From positions 62,001 through 126,000 of the forward strand of contig CABHOY010000013.1 in NCBI GenBank assembly GCA_902168105.1: a stretch of 64,000 nt of DNA, read 5' to 3'. This document shows, piece by piece, positions 55,055-64,000 of the stretch. Source of the stretch: an uncultured Flavihumibacter sp. (GTDB lineage: Bacteria; Bacteroidota; Bacteroidia; Chitinophagales; Chitinophagaceae). Both the position numbers and the translations under genes were made by a program. The notes beneath the pieces are model-generated. The model was not told where the DNA came from and searched no databases. It worked only from the letters and a program-made list of their open reading frames with translations. Position 1 is the stretch's first letter, and each line of letters begins with the position of its first letter.

Positions 55055-56359
55055 ATGAGGATATACACCGCTTACCTGATCATCTCCCTGTCCTTATTCG
55101 CCTTCCACGCGCCTGTTAAAGCACAGGGAACGGACAACCGGGAACTGTCCCGGATCATTCGTAACGACCATCGCCTGGATACCATCGAGGCCAGGGCATT
55201 GCGCCTGTTAACCGGCTTCAATGCCGGTACCTCTTATGGTGAAGTTTGGATCAGGGACTTCAATACTTTCATTAAAGGCTCCCTCAAGGTCCATTCTCCG
55301 GAGAAAGTAAAGGCCATGTTGCTGCTGTTCTTCAAAATGCAGGGTAACGGAGGTGATATTGTAGATGGCTTTATCGATATCAAGAAAGCGGCCGTAGGTT
55401 ATGAATTCCGCTACTTCCCGCAGGCGCCGGATTGGGTGGCGCATAAGAACACCGTGGAAACCGACCAGGAATCATCCCTGATCCAGGCCATCAGAAAATA
55501 TATAGATGTAACCGGCGACACCTCCATCTTACAGGAGAAAATAGGAGAGAAGACCGTTATCAGGAGAATGGAGGACGCACTTACTTATATTCTGAACGAG
55601 CGTTGGGTGGAAAAGTATGGACTGGTGAAAGGCGCTACTACCGTTGACTGGGGCGATGTACAGCCCGAAACCGGCTGGGGCGTGGTGATCAATCATAAAA
55701 CAAAATGGGCCGCCGATATCTATGATAACGCGATGTATGCGATAGCGATAAACGATTTCCTGGCCGTAAAACCCGCCTCATACAAGTCAACACAGGATTG
55801 GGCCGCTACCGGCCGCCGTGTGAAAGAGAATGTACGTAAACATCTCTGGCAGACAGGCGCTCAAAAGTATATCCCTCACCTTTACCTCGATGGCAGCCCT
55901 TTCCCGGCTTCCTTCAATGAAAACAAGATATTGTATACCGGTGGTTCTGCCTGCGCCATACTGGCCGGGTTCCATACGCCCAAAGAAATTGCTGTTATCA
56001 ACCGGCAGATGGTCAATGCAGCGGCGAAAGAGAAATTCGCTACTATCGGCATAACGGTATACCCGCCTTATCCCGCATCGGAATTTCCTAATATGCATCC
56101 ATACGTATACCAGAATGCAGGCGACTGGACCTGGTTCGGCGGCCGGATGATCCAGGCGCTCATTGCCAATGGGTTCATAAAGGAAGCCATCGACGAATTA
56201 AACCCCATTATAGAGCGTACTATTGCCCGTAAAGGTTTCTATGAATGGTATGACGTGCGTACAGGTGAACCGAAAGGTTCAGGCGATTTCAGAGGAGAAG
56301 CAGGTGTCTTGTTCGACACCATCACTATGCTGAGAGAGTGGGCAGCAAAACATCAGTAG
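55055..56359 (+). CDS. Secreted (alpha/alpha)6-barrel glycosidase-like protein
   Basis: A 434-residue exported protein with signal peptide (1-23, cut after VKA/AQG). Conserved acidic blocks are TSYGEVWIRDFNTFI (about 59-73), NTVETDQESSLIQAIRKYIDVTGD (about 132-155), KGATTVDWGDVQPETGW (about 193-209) and FYEWYDVRTGEPKGSGDFRGEAG (about 393-415). These fit six-hairpin glycosidases of the GH37/63/94/amylo-glucosidase type; I cannot assign a GH family. It converges with a TonB-dependent receptor gene across a shared terminator, and a glycan-use role is inferred. Confidence 0.7.
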   Translation: MRIYTAYLIISLSLFAFHAPVKAQGTDNRELSRIIRNDHRLDTIEARALRLLTGFNAGTSYGEVWIRDFNTFIKGSLKVHSPEKVKAMLLLFFKMQGNGGDIVDGFIDIKKAAVGYEFRYFPQAPDWVAHKNTVETDQESSLIQAIRKYIDVTGDTSILQEKIGEKTVIRRMEDALTYILNERWVEKYGLVKGATTVDWGDVQPETGWGVVINHKTKWAADIYDNAMYAIAINDFLAVKPASYKSTQDWAATGRRVKENVRKHLWQTGAQKYIPHLYLDGSPFPASFNENKILYTGGSACAILAGFHTPKEIAVINRQMVNAAAKEKFATIGITVYPPYPASEFPNMHPYVYQNAGDWTWFGGRMIQALIANGFIKEAIDELNPIIERTIARKGFYEWYDVRTGEPKGSGDFRGEAGVLFDTITMLREWAAKHQ

Positions 56360-56377
56360 TAAAGACATATACAGACG

Positions 56378-56453
56378 CATTAAGGGCCTTTTCCAGGTGG
56401 ACTTGAGGTGGACTTGATCCAAGCTCAATCCTTCTGAAAAAAGGCCCTTAATG
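56378..56453. terminator. Bidirectional terminator with direct repeat in the loop
   Basis: A 16-base arm (56378-56393, CATTAAGGGCCTTTT...) pairs with 56438-56453 (AAAAGGCCCTTAATG). The loop contains AGGTGGACTTG twice in tandem near 56395-56417. It sits between the convergent glycosidase and receptor genes. Confidence 0.8.
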
Positions 56454-56466
56454 ATTGATTATACGC

Positions 56467-59223
56467 TTACTTCAGCAGATCATCGAATAAGATAGCTACG
56501 TAGTAGATTCCCCCGGCTTTAGGGTTACCAAAAGACGTCTGGAAATAATGGTTAGTAACGTTAGAACCTCCCACTTTGATCGTTCCCCTGATCTTTGGTA
56601 TCCTGTAATTCACCTGGGCGTCTATTGTGCCATAGGCCGATACGGTTCCTTTCACGAAGCTGGAGCTCCATACAAAGGCGTCCTGCCAGCGGTACATCAC
56701 GTTAAAGCCTAAGTTCTTGGCGATGTTCTTATTGGCTACACCAAGGTTAAAACGGTATTTAGGCGTATTGAAGTTATTGTCAAGATCTCCCTGATCGCCG
56801 GTAAGGTCGTTGTAAGAGAAGTTACCGGACAATGTCCAGGTATTGATCAGGTAATCCAGTCCCAATGCACCACCCTGTGATTTAACCTTTTCAGGATTGT
56901 TCACATAAGTAGCAAAGATCCTTGCGCTGTTGAGGGCAGGGTCCTGTGGCAATGGCACGGTAGGCTGTATCAGTGCTGTATAGGACAGGAAGTTCTTATA
57001 AGCGCTGTAATAGTAATAAGCGTCTATCAGGAGGCGGTTCTGTATGAGGCCCTTATACCCGATCTCATAAGCGCTTACACTTTCCGGTTTGAACTTGCCG
57101 AAAGTATATTGCTGTAACTGGGTAGGATCTCCTGTTGCTGCATAACGCTGTACGCTGGCTTGCGTATAACCCTTGTTGTTGTAAAGGTCATACTTGGTCA
57201 GCAGTTCCGGCAGTCCACCTATCAGGCGGGTATTAGCACGGATAGGCAGGTCGATGTACTGGTCCTGGTTGGTAGGATTGCGGTAAGCTGTCTGGAAGGA
57301 CAAACGGATATTATGACGGGGAGCCACGGTAAACACACCGGATATACGTGGTGTGAGGCGGCCGTCAAAATTCTCGTTCTTATCGTAACGGATAGATCCT
57401 GTCAGTTTGATCCTGTCGTTCACCAGTTTCTTGCCCACCTGCAGATAAGCACCTACTTCATCGATCTTGATACGGCCGTCCGCATCATCGAAAATAGTAC
57501 CGTCCGAGTTCAGGGAATACCTGCGGAAAGACGCACCTGCCTGTACTTCTAATACCTTCAGATGATCCGTGAGATCATAGAAGCCTTCATAGTGGTACAG
57601 GTTAGTTTTATCATTGAACTTAGCACCGTTCCTGCCGGCGCCAAAGCCAATGTAGTTACTGGTGATAGTTTCTTTAGCCTGTTCGAAAGTAGCGCTACCT
57701 GGTGCGAGCCTGTTTCTGTCAGCATAACCTCTTGCAATGGCATGTGCCTGCGCATCGGTTTTTACGCCTGGCGCTCCAGGAAAAATGCCTGCCCTTGCCT
57801 GGTTGTAAACAGTAGCATATTCTGCAAACCATCCGCCTACAACATTGCCACCACCATCTCTCACGACGCTGGGGTTATATGCCTCGTTCAGAATAGTGCC
57901 AAGCGCCGTAGCATTGTATGCCTCACCAGAACGTTCCTGCGTAGTATAACCACGTACGAAGAAGCGTTTGCCTCTTACTTCTATTTTATACTGGCCCAGA
58001 TTGAATTTACGGAGTGAATAACGATCGGAACCTGTATACACGGTAGTACCTGTTCCCCAGTTACCCTGGATGATAGCCTCCGTATTTTCCGTGATCTTGT
58101 AATGAAATGCAGCGCCTGTTTTCAGGCTGTGCGTACTGTAATCCACCAGGTCTCTTTCACTGTAGCCGGTACGGGAAACAGCCTGTCCGTTAAGTAGGCC
58201 TCCCGTAGCACCGAAAGTATTGGTGATCTCATCACCATAAACGTTGACACCGTCGTAATTAGGATCTGTAGCATGGGAGAAACCCGCTTTGGTGCGCAGG
58301 TTCAGCCTGTCGAAATTAGTAGAATCAATTGCCTGCCAGTCATCCGCCCGCATATACCCGAAATTGAGTTTGAATGCGAACTTACCAAAGGCTTTAGCAT
58401 AACGTGCTGTGATATCAGGAATGAAGCCGATATCATTCTGTTGCTTTTTCCCTACATGATTAATACCTCCCTGTAGTTTCAGGCTTAGTCCCTGGTAATC
58501 GAACGGACTTTTACTGGTCATCAGCAATGTACCGTTCATACCGCCTGCGCCATACAGCGCGGAAGATGCACCGGGAAGTAGTTCCACACTGGCTACGTCC
58601 AGTTCGGAAATGCCGACAATGTTGCCTACTGAAAAGTTCAGGCCTGGCGCCTGGTTGTCCATACCATCCATCAGCTGGTTAAAGCGGGTGTTACCATTGG
58701 TGTTGAAACCCCTGGTAGTAATGGTACGGAAGGTAAGGCTCTGTACGCTGGATTCAACGCCTTTCAGAGAAGGAAGGGCATCATAGAAACTAGGGGTGGG
58801 AGATTCACGTATGGCCGTCGCATTTAGTTTCTCAATAGATACCGGCGATTCCAGTATGCTTTGAGATACACGGCTGGCGGCTACAACGATCTCTTCTCCC
58901 AGGATCTCCGTCGAAGCGAGTTGCACAGTAATACTGCCTGCACTGTTTACCACTATAGGCGCACTGGCGTACCCTACAGAAGAGAATACCAGTGTGATAG
59001 GGAACTGGCGGGTCGTGTTGAATCTGAAATTTCCGCTACCGTCTGTGATGGTACCGGCAAGAGAGCCTTTGACACTGACAGTAACCCCTGGCAAGGGACT
59101 GCCCGTCGTCTTGTCTGTTACAGTACCTGTTACTGTCTGTTGTTGCTGCCCATAGACGGCAGAAGATAGGTTCATGAGCAACATAAGGGCACACAAACAG
59201 GTGAGTTGTAAGTAGTTCTTCAT
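56467..59223 (-). CDS. TonB-dependent receptor with N-terminal carboxypeptidase-D regulatory-like domain
   Basis: A 918-residue outer-membrane protein from MKNYLQLTCLC (ATG at 59221-59223), with signal peptide (1-25); an in-frame extension to 59334 lacks signal features. A CarboxypepD_reg-like domain covers about 28-112 (VTGTVTDKTTGSPLPGVTVSVKGS). The plug follows (about 120-240: EIVVAASRVSQSILESPVSIEKLNATAIRESP, SSALYGAGGMNGTLLM). The rest is the 22-strand barrel ending IYYVAILFDDLLK. No SusD-like partner lies next to it, so it is not a classical starch-utilisation pair. It takes up an unknown ligand (glycan, metal or vitamin). Confidence 0.93.
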   Translation of the reverse strand: MKNYLQLTCLCALMLLMNLSSAVYGQQQQTVTGTVTDKTTGSPLPGVTVSVKGSLAGTITDGSGNFRFNTTRQFPITLVFSSVGYASAPIVVNSAGSITVQLASTEILGEEIVVAASRVSQSILESPVSIEKLNATAIRESPTPSFYDALPSLKGVESSVQSLTFRTITTRGFNTNGNTRFNQLMDGMDNQAPGLNFSVGNIVGISELDVASVELLPGASSALYGAGGMNGTLLMTSKSPFDYQGLSLKLQGGINHVGKKQQNDIGFIPDITARYAKAFGKFAFKLNFGYMRADDWQAIDSTNFDRLNLRTKAGFSHATDPNYDGVNVYGDEITNTFGATGGLLNGQAVSRTGYSERDLVDYSTHSLKTGAAFHYKITENTEAIIQGNWGTGTTVYTGSDRYSLRKFNLGQYKIEVRGKRFFVRGYTTQERSGEAYNATALGTILNEAYNPSVVRDGGGNVVGGWFAEYATVYNQARAGIFPGAPGVKTDAQAHAIARGYADRNRLAPGSATFEQAKETITSNYIGFGAGRNGAKFNDKTNLYHYEGFYDLTDHLKVLEVQAGASFRRYSLNSDGTIFDDADGRIKIDEVGAYLQVGKKLVNDRIKLTGSIRYDKNENFDGRLTPRISGVFTVAPRHNIRLSFQTAYRNPTNQDQYIDLPIRANTRLIGGLPELLTKYDLYNNKGYTQASVQRYAATGDPTQLQQYTFGKFKPESVSAYEIGYKGLIQNRLLIDAYYYYSAYKNFLSYTALIQPTVPLPQDPALNSARIFATYVNNPEKVKSQGGALGLDYLINTWTLSGNFSYNDLTGDQGDLDNNFNTPKYRFNLGVANKNIAKNLGFNVMYRWQDAFVWSSSFVKGTVSAYGTIDAQVNYRIPKIRGTIKVGGSNVTNHYFQTSFGNPKAGGIYYVAILFDDLLK

Positions 59224-59551
59224 ACTGTGGCGATTTAGGATGATCTTGGGATTACGTATACGTTTTGTTGAATGTAAGGAAAATTGTTGAATAGACAACA
59301 GCCTGTCATCCATACTTAACAAGCCTCCCGCCATTATGTTTTATTCGTTGAAAACTCATTTATATTGTCCCCTTACATTTCATTGCTGTGTACTAGTACT
59401 TCATTTGAAAAATGCCGTGATTGATTTCCAGATATTTGTATCAGGAGATGATATTATTTTTCTTTCTATGTATATGCTTGCTTAAATTGCTCTCCGTTTT
59501 ACGAAAGACAGTACAAGAATTTCACGCTGTTACCCTATACCTGTACATCAC
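59224..59551. promoter_or_regulatory. Divergent intergenic region with conserved palindrome
   Basis: The 328-base gap between the receptor gene and the first SprB-repeat gene. GTACTAGTAC at 59390-59399 is a perfect palindrome, conserved with its flanks upstream of the second copy at 63593-63602. TTGTTGAAT occurs twice near 59260 and 59284 (receptor side). No full TTG...TAnnTTTG promoter could be fixed in either direction. Confidence 0.45.
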
Positions 59552-62500
59552 ATGAACCCTGGTACCATTACACGAGTATCCTTACGTTACGTTTTATCTA
59601 TGAAATATCCTGCCCGGATCGTTCTTCTATTTATCATGATGTGGTCCTGTTTATCGCCCGGCAAAACACTGGCACAGGGATCTCCATATCCTTTTGTAGA
59701 AGTCTATTTATTTGTATCAACTCCAACCAGTACAGGCAGTTTGCTCTACCTTGATGATGCCGACGGGGTCAAACATCCACTCGACTATATCGGTAGTTTC
59801 GGCGGTAATAATATATATAAGGCCACGGATGTGAAGTTTCCTATAACACAGATCCAATGGCAGGGACTGGGCGTAGATTATTTAACGATCATTTCTTATT
59901 CCAACGAAACCGGCTCGCTTAACTGGATGTATCCTATGACAGAGGCTGCAACGAGTAGCATATACCTTAATCAGGATATTCCGTCATATACCTGTACCCG
60001 GTATGATATGGGTATGCCCGTAGGGTCATTTCAGGGACGTTTTATGATAACACTCCCCGTACCACAACCAGTTGAAAGCAGCTTTTTAAATAAAACAGTC
60101 TGTGCTGATGAATCAATATACCTTAAAGCATATAATAACATCTGGTCCGGTTCTGATGATTACCTTAAAAAAACAGTAGAATGGGAATACTCGGTGAATG
60201 GCGGCGGATGGACACCCCTGAATACAACGCCTGAAGATTTCATACAATTTACTCCTGCCGATCTTATCCCGGCAGTCAGGTCTGGTAAACGGACGATCAG
60301 GTTCCGGTACCGTTTCAAAATGGCATATTGGAGTACCGCTTATTATTCACCCTGGTCAAATCAGTCTGATCAGATTGAGATCCTTCCTTCGGCACCCAAA
60401 CTGACGAATGCAAATCTCATAGATACTACACCTTCCTGTAACACCACGGCCACAGGCTCAGTTCATATTGCCGGTAGCGCCATCAGCAGCGGATTTACAG
60501 AGATGAAATGGCTGCTGCGCCCCAATATTGTTAACGGTCCCTGCGACCCAACAGATCCTAATTCAAATTGTGGTGATATCGATAGGCAGAGTAATGGCAT
60601 TGTACCCGTATCAGGTGGTATCGACATTCAGGGACTGGCAGCAAACACTTATTCACTCTGGATCTTAAACCCCGGAGATAATGAAGGGAACTGCTTTACG
60701 CCTTACACGATCAAGATCCGCGGACTTGCTCCGCTGAGCATCGGTGAAGATATTGCCCAACATAAAAATGTAAGTTGCTATAACGGGAACGACGCTACTA
60801 TTGAAGTAGTCGCGGCAGGTGCAAACCCCAATGGTAGTTATACTTTCACGCTATTTCGAAATGACACGCTCATCGCTGATAATGTGGCCGGAACAGGTAA
60901 CAGGAGACGCTGGGATAACCTGCGCGCAGCCACCTATAAAATTCAGGTAAAGAACAGCACTTGTAATACAGAGGGCGCAACTACCGGCAATATCGTTATC
61001 AGTCAGCCGCCATTTGTTACTGCTTATCTGGTGGCCGACTCACCACGATGTGCCTCTCCGGGCGATGGCAGTATCGACATACAAGCCAGCGCGATAGATG
61101 GGACGGTCGCCAACTATGCATTCAGGCTCTATCGTAATGATTCCCTGTTCAGTGAGTCAGGGCCGGTCAATACCAGTCGCTACAAGTTTACTGACTTACC
61201 GGGAGGGACCTACAGAGCTGAAGTGGTCAACAACGATGTAGATTGTCCTGGCTGGGATAGCACCGTTACATTACGCGCACTCGTACCACTTACAGTTAGC
61301 ATTGCTCCTGTAGATTCCATTAAATGTTTTGGTGGCACAGACGGTAAGCTTGTATGTACTGCCATTGGCGGATCGGAATTATATGAATACATCCTTTCTA
61401 AAGACGACATTGCTGTTGAGACCAATACGACAGGCATTTTCGAAGGACTTTCCGCCGGTGATTATATCGTCACTTTAAAAAATCAAAATAATATCTGTAA
61501 CGACAGGGATACACAGCACATCTCTATTTTCCAACGCGCACCGCTGGAAGTTGATCCGGTACAAACGCCCATCAGCTGCTACGGTGAAACGGATGCACGC
61601 ATCAATGCCGTAGTGAATGGTGGCTCCGGTAGTTATCAGTACAACTGGCAGCAACTGGAAAATGACAACTGGGTTAACGGCCCTTTCTGGTATCCCACCG
61701 ACACATTGATCAAAGATCTCTCTGCCGGTACTTACCGTGTAATTATTACTGATAATAAGGCCACTGGTTGTACCGTGACTTCCGCCGAAAGCATTGTTAA
61801 GATTGCAACAGAAGTAAAGATCGCCGGTATAACTGTACACGATGCAGTCTGCCTGGCCGATGGCGCACACATCGAAATGAAGGGGACCGGTGGTACAGAA
61901 AGTTATTTGTACGAATGGTCTCTTGAAGGAGGAAATTATACCGCTTTCACCGATACGACAGACATCACCAGGGCTGGTACCTATCGTCTTCGTTTGTCGG
62001 ATGGGCACGGATGTACAGTCGATGCTCCCGCCAGTTACAACATTAGTTTACCTTCAGCAGCTATCGGCTTCACATACACATTGTCTGATTATGCAGGCTA
62101 TAATATTTCCTGTAAAGGCAATGATAACGGCTTCGCACAGATCACTGCTACCGGTGGTAACGGTGGTAACTATAACGGGTATATGTATTCGTTGGATAAC
62201 GCTCCTTACGGTACCAATCCTCTTATTGAGCACATCACAGCCGGTACACATTATCTGCACGTAAAAGATGGACGTGGCTGTATTATAACAAAACAGATCA
62301 ACATGACAGAACCTGCTGCTGTACTGCAACTGACAGTCAGCAGTAAAGAACATGGCGGCTGCGGTGCCGATCCTATCGGGAAGATCATCGTATCCCCTGA
62401 AGGTGGTTCTTCGCCTTATACTTATGCTATCGACGATAAGCCCTGGCAGAATGGTCCTGTATTCAACGGACTTATTGCTGAAGACTATAGTCTCAGGGTA

Positions 62501-63559
62501 AAGGACGCTACCGGCTGTATTACAGGTATTACAACTACATTGACCTCCCTGTATCCCTCATTGTCGGCTACAGCAGATATCACCGATGTGAACTGTTATG
62601 GTGAATCCAATGGCGCACTAAGGATCACAGTAAGTGGTGGCGATGGTATTTACGCCTATCAGTGGAATACAGCTGCCATCACAGGAACAGGAGCGGAGAA
62701 TATCGTTGCAGGCGATTATGCCGTTACAGTTACAGATAGTAAAGGTTGCAAACAGGTGCTTGCTTATACGGTTTCACAACCGGAGCCATTACAACTGCAG
62801 ATCACAGCGCCACATGTGTGTGACGGCTTGAGCGATGGAAGTATCAGCGCCCTTGTAACAGGTGGTACTACACCATGCCAGTATAGTCTTGACCATAGCA
62901 GCTGGCTGCCTGCAGGCACATTCTCCGGGCTGCCTTCAGGCAATTACCATATAGCTGTACAGGATGCACATCATTGTGCTGTAGAACAGGATGTAACACT
63001 CGCCAAAGCGAATGTGAAACCTGATATTAACTTCCTGGTAGCTTCCCGCAAGAATGCCTTTGATACACTTGTTGTTAAAGAGATCAACATACCTGCGCCC
63101 GATAATGTAAGCTGGAGTTATCACCCAGCCGCAATATCCCTCGGGAATGAAAACGGTAGTCCGCTTATTAAATTCACTGATCCCGGTACTTACTGGGTGG
63201 AAATGGCGGCCACATTCGGTACCTGCACCTATACGCTCCGTAAAGAACTGGAGATAGGCGTTTATGACCCGAATGCCGGACCAGGTTACAGTGTGCCGGT
63301 ACATGTGATAGATACCGTTACACTATCGCCAAATCCTAACAATGGTAACTTCAACTTTAAAATAAAACTCAACAGGAAACAGCAGATCGTCGCTTATGTA
63401 TACGACATGAATGGCATCATTGCCGGTAAGAAGCAATATGCTCCAACATTACAGGTGGATGATTCTTTTGTTGTCGGAGGTAGTGCCACCGGCACATTCA
63501 TCCTCAGAATTATTACCGAAAGCGAAAGCAAAGACGTGAGGTTTATTATTTCAAGATAA
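59552..63559 (+). CDS. SprB-repeat surface protein with T9SS sorting domain
   Basis: A 1335-residue secreted protein. The signal peptide lies in MKYPARIVLLFIMMWSCLSPGKTLAQ, which begins at M17; the ATG at 59552 gives an extended N terminus, and 59600 is an alternative start. An Ig-like N-terminal part (about 45-400) is followed by roughly nine SprB-type repeats starting near 407, 496, 587, 671, 764, 851, 937, 1013 and 1087, recognisable as (V/I)(S/N)C.G..(D/N)G.I.(V)..GG...Y.Y.W/L and DLSAGTYRV-like ends. The type A T9SS domain (LSPNPNNGNFNF ... FILRIITESESKDVRFIISR) ends the protein. Related SprB is a gliding adhesin in Flavobacterium; adhesion is inferred here. Confidence 0.88.
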   Translation: MNPGTITRVSLRYVLSMKYPARIVLLFIMMWSCLSPGKTLAQGSPYPFVEVYLFVSTPTSTGSLLYLDDADGVKHPLDYIGSFGGNNIYKATDVKFPITQIQWQGLGVDYLTIISYSNETGSLNWMYPMTEAATSSIYLNQDIPSYTCTRYDMGMPVGSFQGRFMITLPVPQPVESSFLNKTVCADESIYLKAYNNIWSGSDDYLKKTVEWEYSVNGGGWTPLNTTPEDFIQFTPADLIPAVRSGKRTIRFRYRFKMAYWSTAYYSPWSNQSDQIEILPSAPKLTNANLIDTTPSCNTTATGSVHIAGSAISSGFTEMKWLLRPNIVNGPCDPTDPNSNCGDIDRQSNGIVPVSGGIDIQGLAANTYSLWILNPGDNEGNCFTPYTIKIRGLAPLSIGEDIAQHKNVSCYNGNDATIEVVAAGANPNGSYTFTLFRNDTLIADNVAGTGNRRRWDNLRAATYKIQVKNSTCNTEGATTGNIVISQPPFVTAYLVADSPRCASPGDGSIDIQASAIDGTVANYAFRLYRNDSLFSESGPVNTSRYKFTDLPGGTYRAEVVNNDVDCPGWDSTVTLRALVPLTVSIAPVDSIKCFGGTDGKLVCTAIGGSELYEYILSKDDIAVETNTTGIFEGLSAGDYIVTLKNQNNICNDRDTQHISIFQRAPLEVDPVQTPISCYGETDARINAVVNGGSGSYQYNWQQLENDNWVNGPFWYPTDTLIKDLSAGTYRVIITDNKATGCTVTSAESIVKIATEVKIAGITVHDAVCLADGAHIEMKGTGGTESYLYEWSLEGGNYTAFTDTTDITRAGTYRLRLSDGHGCTVDAPASYNISLPSAAIGFTYTLSDYAGYNISCKGNDNGFAQITATGGNGGNYNGYMYSLDNAPYGTNPLIEHITAGTHYLHVKDGRGCIITKQINMTEPAAVLQLTVSSKEHGGCGADPIGKIIVSPEGGSSPYTYAIDDKPWQNGPVFNGLIAEDYSLRVKDATGCITGITTTLTSLYPSLSATADITDVNCYGESNGALRITVSGGDGIYAYQWNTAAITGTGAENIVAGDYAVTVTDSKGCKQVLAYTVSQPEPLQLQITAPHVCDGLSDGSISALVTGGTTPCQYSLDHSSWLPAGTFSGLPSGNYHIAVQDAHHCAVEQDVTLAKANVKPDINFLVASRKNAFDTLVVKEINIPAPDNVSWSYHPAAISLGNENGSPLIKFTDPGTYWVEMAATFGTCTYTLRKELEIGVYDPNAGPGYSVPVHVIDTVTLSPNPNNGNFNFKIKLNRKQQIVAYVYDMNGIIAGKKQYAPTLQVDDSFVVGGSATGTFILRIITESESKDVRFIISR

Positions 63560-63592
63560 CACACAGACTGGCTGTTAAAATTCATGTGCTGT

Positions 63593-63738
63593 GTACTAGT
63601 ACCTCATTTAACAAGTACCCGTATTGATTTACAGGTACTTGTTAAATGATGTGATATTACTTTTATTTTTATGTGTTTAATGGCTTATATTTAGATGCAT
63701 TTAAGAAAAACAGTACACCGAATATACGCTGTTACCCT
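63593..63738 (+). repeat. Duplicated upstream region of the SprB-repeat gene pair
   Basis: 63590-63775 aligns base for base with 59387-59590 (TGTGTACTAGTAC.TCATTT, ATTGATTT.CAG, TGATATTA.TTTT, CGCTGTTACCCTAT..CTGTACATCAC, GAACCCTGGTACCA). The duplication therefore took in the control region and the signal-peptide end of the gene. Confidence 0.85.
63604..63649. repeat. 16-base-pair perfect hairpin downstream of the first SprB-repeat gene
   Basis: TCATTTAACAAGTACC (63604-63619) pairs perfectly with GGTACTTGTTAAATGA (63634-63649) around a 14-base loop. It begins 45 bases after the stop codon. The homologous place in the first copy (near 59401-59450) is too degraded to form the same stem. Confidence 0.85.
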
Positions 63739-64000
63739 ATGTCTGTACATCACTCGAACCCTGGTACCACTGCACGGTCATTCCCGTTGACTTTACCGTC
63801 ATGCCGTTTATTTCGCACAAGATATCCTGCGAGGATCATGTTGTTGTTTGCTATGATATGGTCCTGTTTATCGCCTGGCAAAGCAAAGGCGCAGGATTAT
63901 AATCCTTTAGTGGATGTTTTTCTGATCTTCCAGGACGTTAGCAGTGCTATGTATCCGATAGATGCCAACCAGCAACTATATTATCCTAACTTTTATGCCA
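63739..64000 (+). CDS. Second SprB-type surface protein, partial (N-terminal end)
   Basis: The gene runs off the right edge; 87 codons are seen. From the in-frame ATG at 63739 (MSVHHSNPGTTARS) the protein reaches RYPARIMLLFAMIWSCLSPGKAKAQ, a signal peptide nearly the same as the first copy's, then DYNPLVDVFLIFQDVSSAMYP, which parallels the start of the first mature protein (PYPFVEVYLFVSTPTSTGSLLY). The ATG used at 59552 in copy 1 is TCG here, so a different start must be used; 63838 (MLLLFAMIW) is the alternative. It is a tandem paralogue. Confidence 0.8.
   Translation, partial: MSVHHSNPGTTARSFPLTLPSCRLFRTRYPARIMLLFAMIWSCLSPGKAKAQDYNPLVDVFLIFQDVSSAMYPIDANQQLYYPNFYA

Noticed and set aside
59224..59334. 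N-terminal extension of the TonB-dependent receptor to 59334
   Set aside because: The extension precedes a normal signal peptide that starts at 59223 and would bury it.

Overview
The window looks like a chromosome segment of a Bacteroidota bacterium, most likely Chitinophagaceae (Chitinophaga-like). Supporting signs are several giant secreted proteins with type IX secretion (T9SS) C-terminal sorting domains, SprB-type repeats, TonB-dependent receptors, promoters of the TTG...TAnnTTTG type, little Shine-Dalgarno signal, and the panC / short GT5-domain gene pair. No tRNA, rRNA, CRISPR array, insertion sequence or prophage was seen.

Layout. (1) 1-8420 is housekeeping: polyphosphate metabolism (ppx partial, ppk1), pantothenate synthesis (panC, panD) with a UPF0104 membrane protein, a degenerate glycogen-synthase-like protein, metK, and a deaminase that resembles fungal cytosine deaminase. 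(2) 8434-20072 is one tightly packed minus-strand operon, transcribed from a Wzc/Wzz-type co-polymerase through an acyltransferase, a 38-residue membrane peptide, a Wzy/WaaL-type polymerase or ligase, a half-length TolC-like protein, a GT-C-like membrane protein, a second acyltransferase, a secreted esterase and a two-subunit GMC oxidoreductase. (3) 20151-28698 holds a 2328-residue T9SS protein with an N-terminal esterase, and a GT2 glycosyltransferase. (4) 29180-36676 is a plus-strand operon: stand-alone response regulator, phosphoglycosyl transferase with an N-terminal pseudo-receiver, two GT2, an AsnB-type amidotransferase, a GT4 and a methyltransferase. (5) 36843-46473 holds a TlpA-like thioredoxin, a Wzx flippase, a 1500-residue T9SS protein (esterase, beta-helix, PKD repeats), a GT4 and a hexapeptide acetyltransferase. 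Regions 2-5 together make a Wzx/Wzy-type exopolysaccharide locus spread over several transcription units. It contains three predicted O-acyl transferases and three predicted secreted esterases, so the polymer is probably acylated and remodelled outside the cell.

(6) 46603-53617 returns to general metabolism: a GNAT-nitrilase fusion, a thiamine-binding-type protein, a GT-C-like membrane protein, a YeiH exporter, an SpmA-SpmB fusion and YchF. (7) 53618-53941 is a hairpin-rich intergenic repeat. (8) 53942-64000 has a SrkA-like kinase, a secreted (alpha/alpha)6 glycosidase facing a TonB-dependent receptor, and a tandem pair of SprB-repeat surface proteins whose upstream regions and signal peptides are duplicated; the second copy runs off the window.

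All product assignments come from reading the sequence and recalling families; no database search was run. The most interesting items are the exopolysaccharide export question (half TolC, no Wza seen), the pseudo-receiver fused to the initiating transferase, the three copies of an unnamed module in the giant protein, and the duplicated surface-protein control region.
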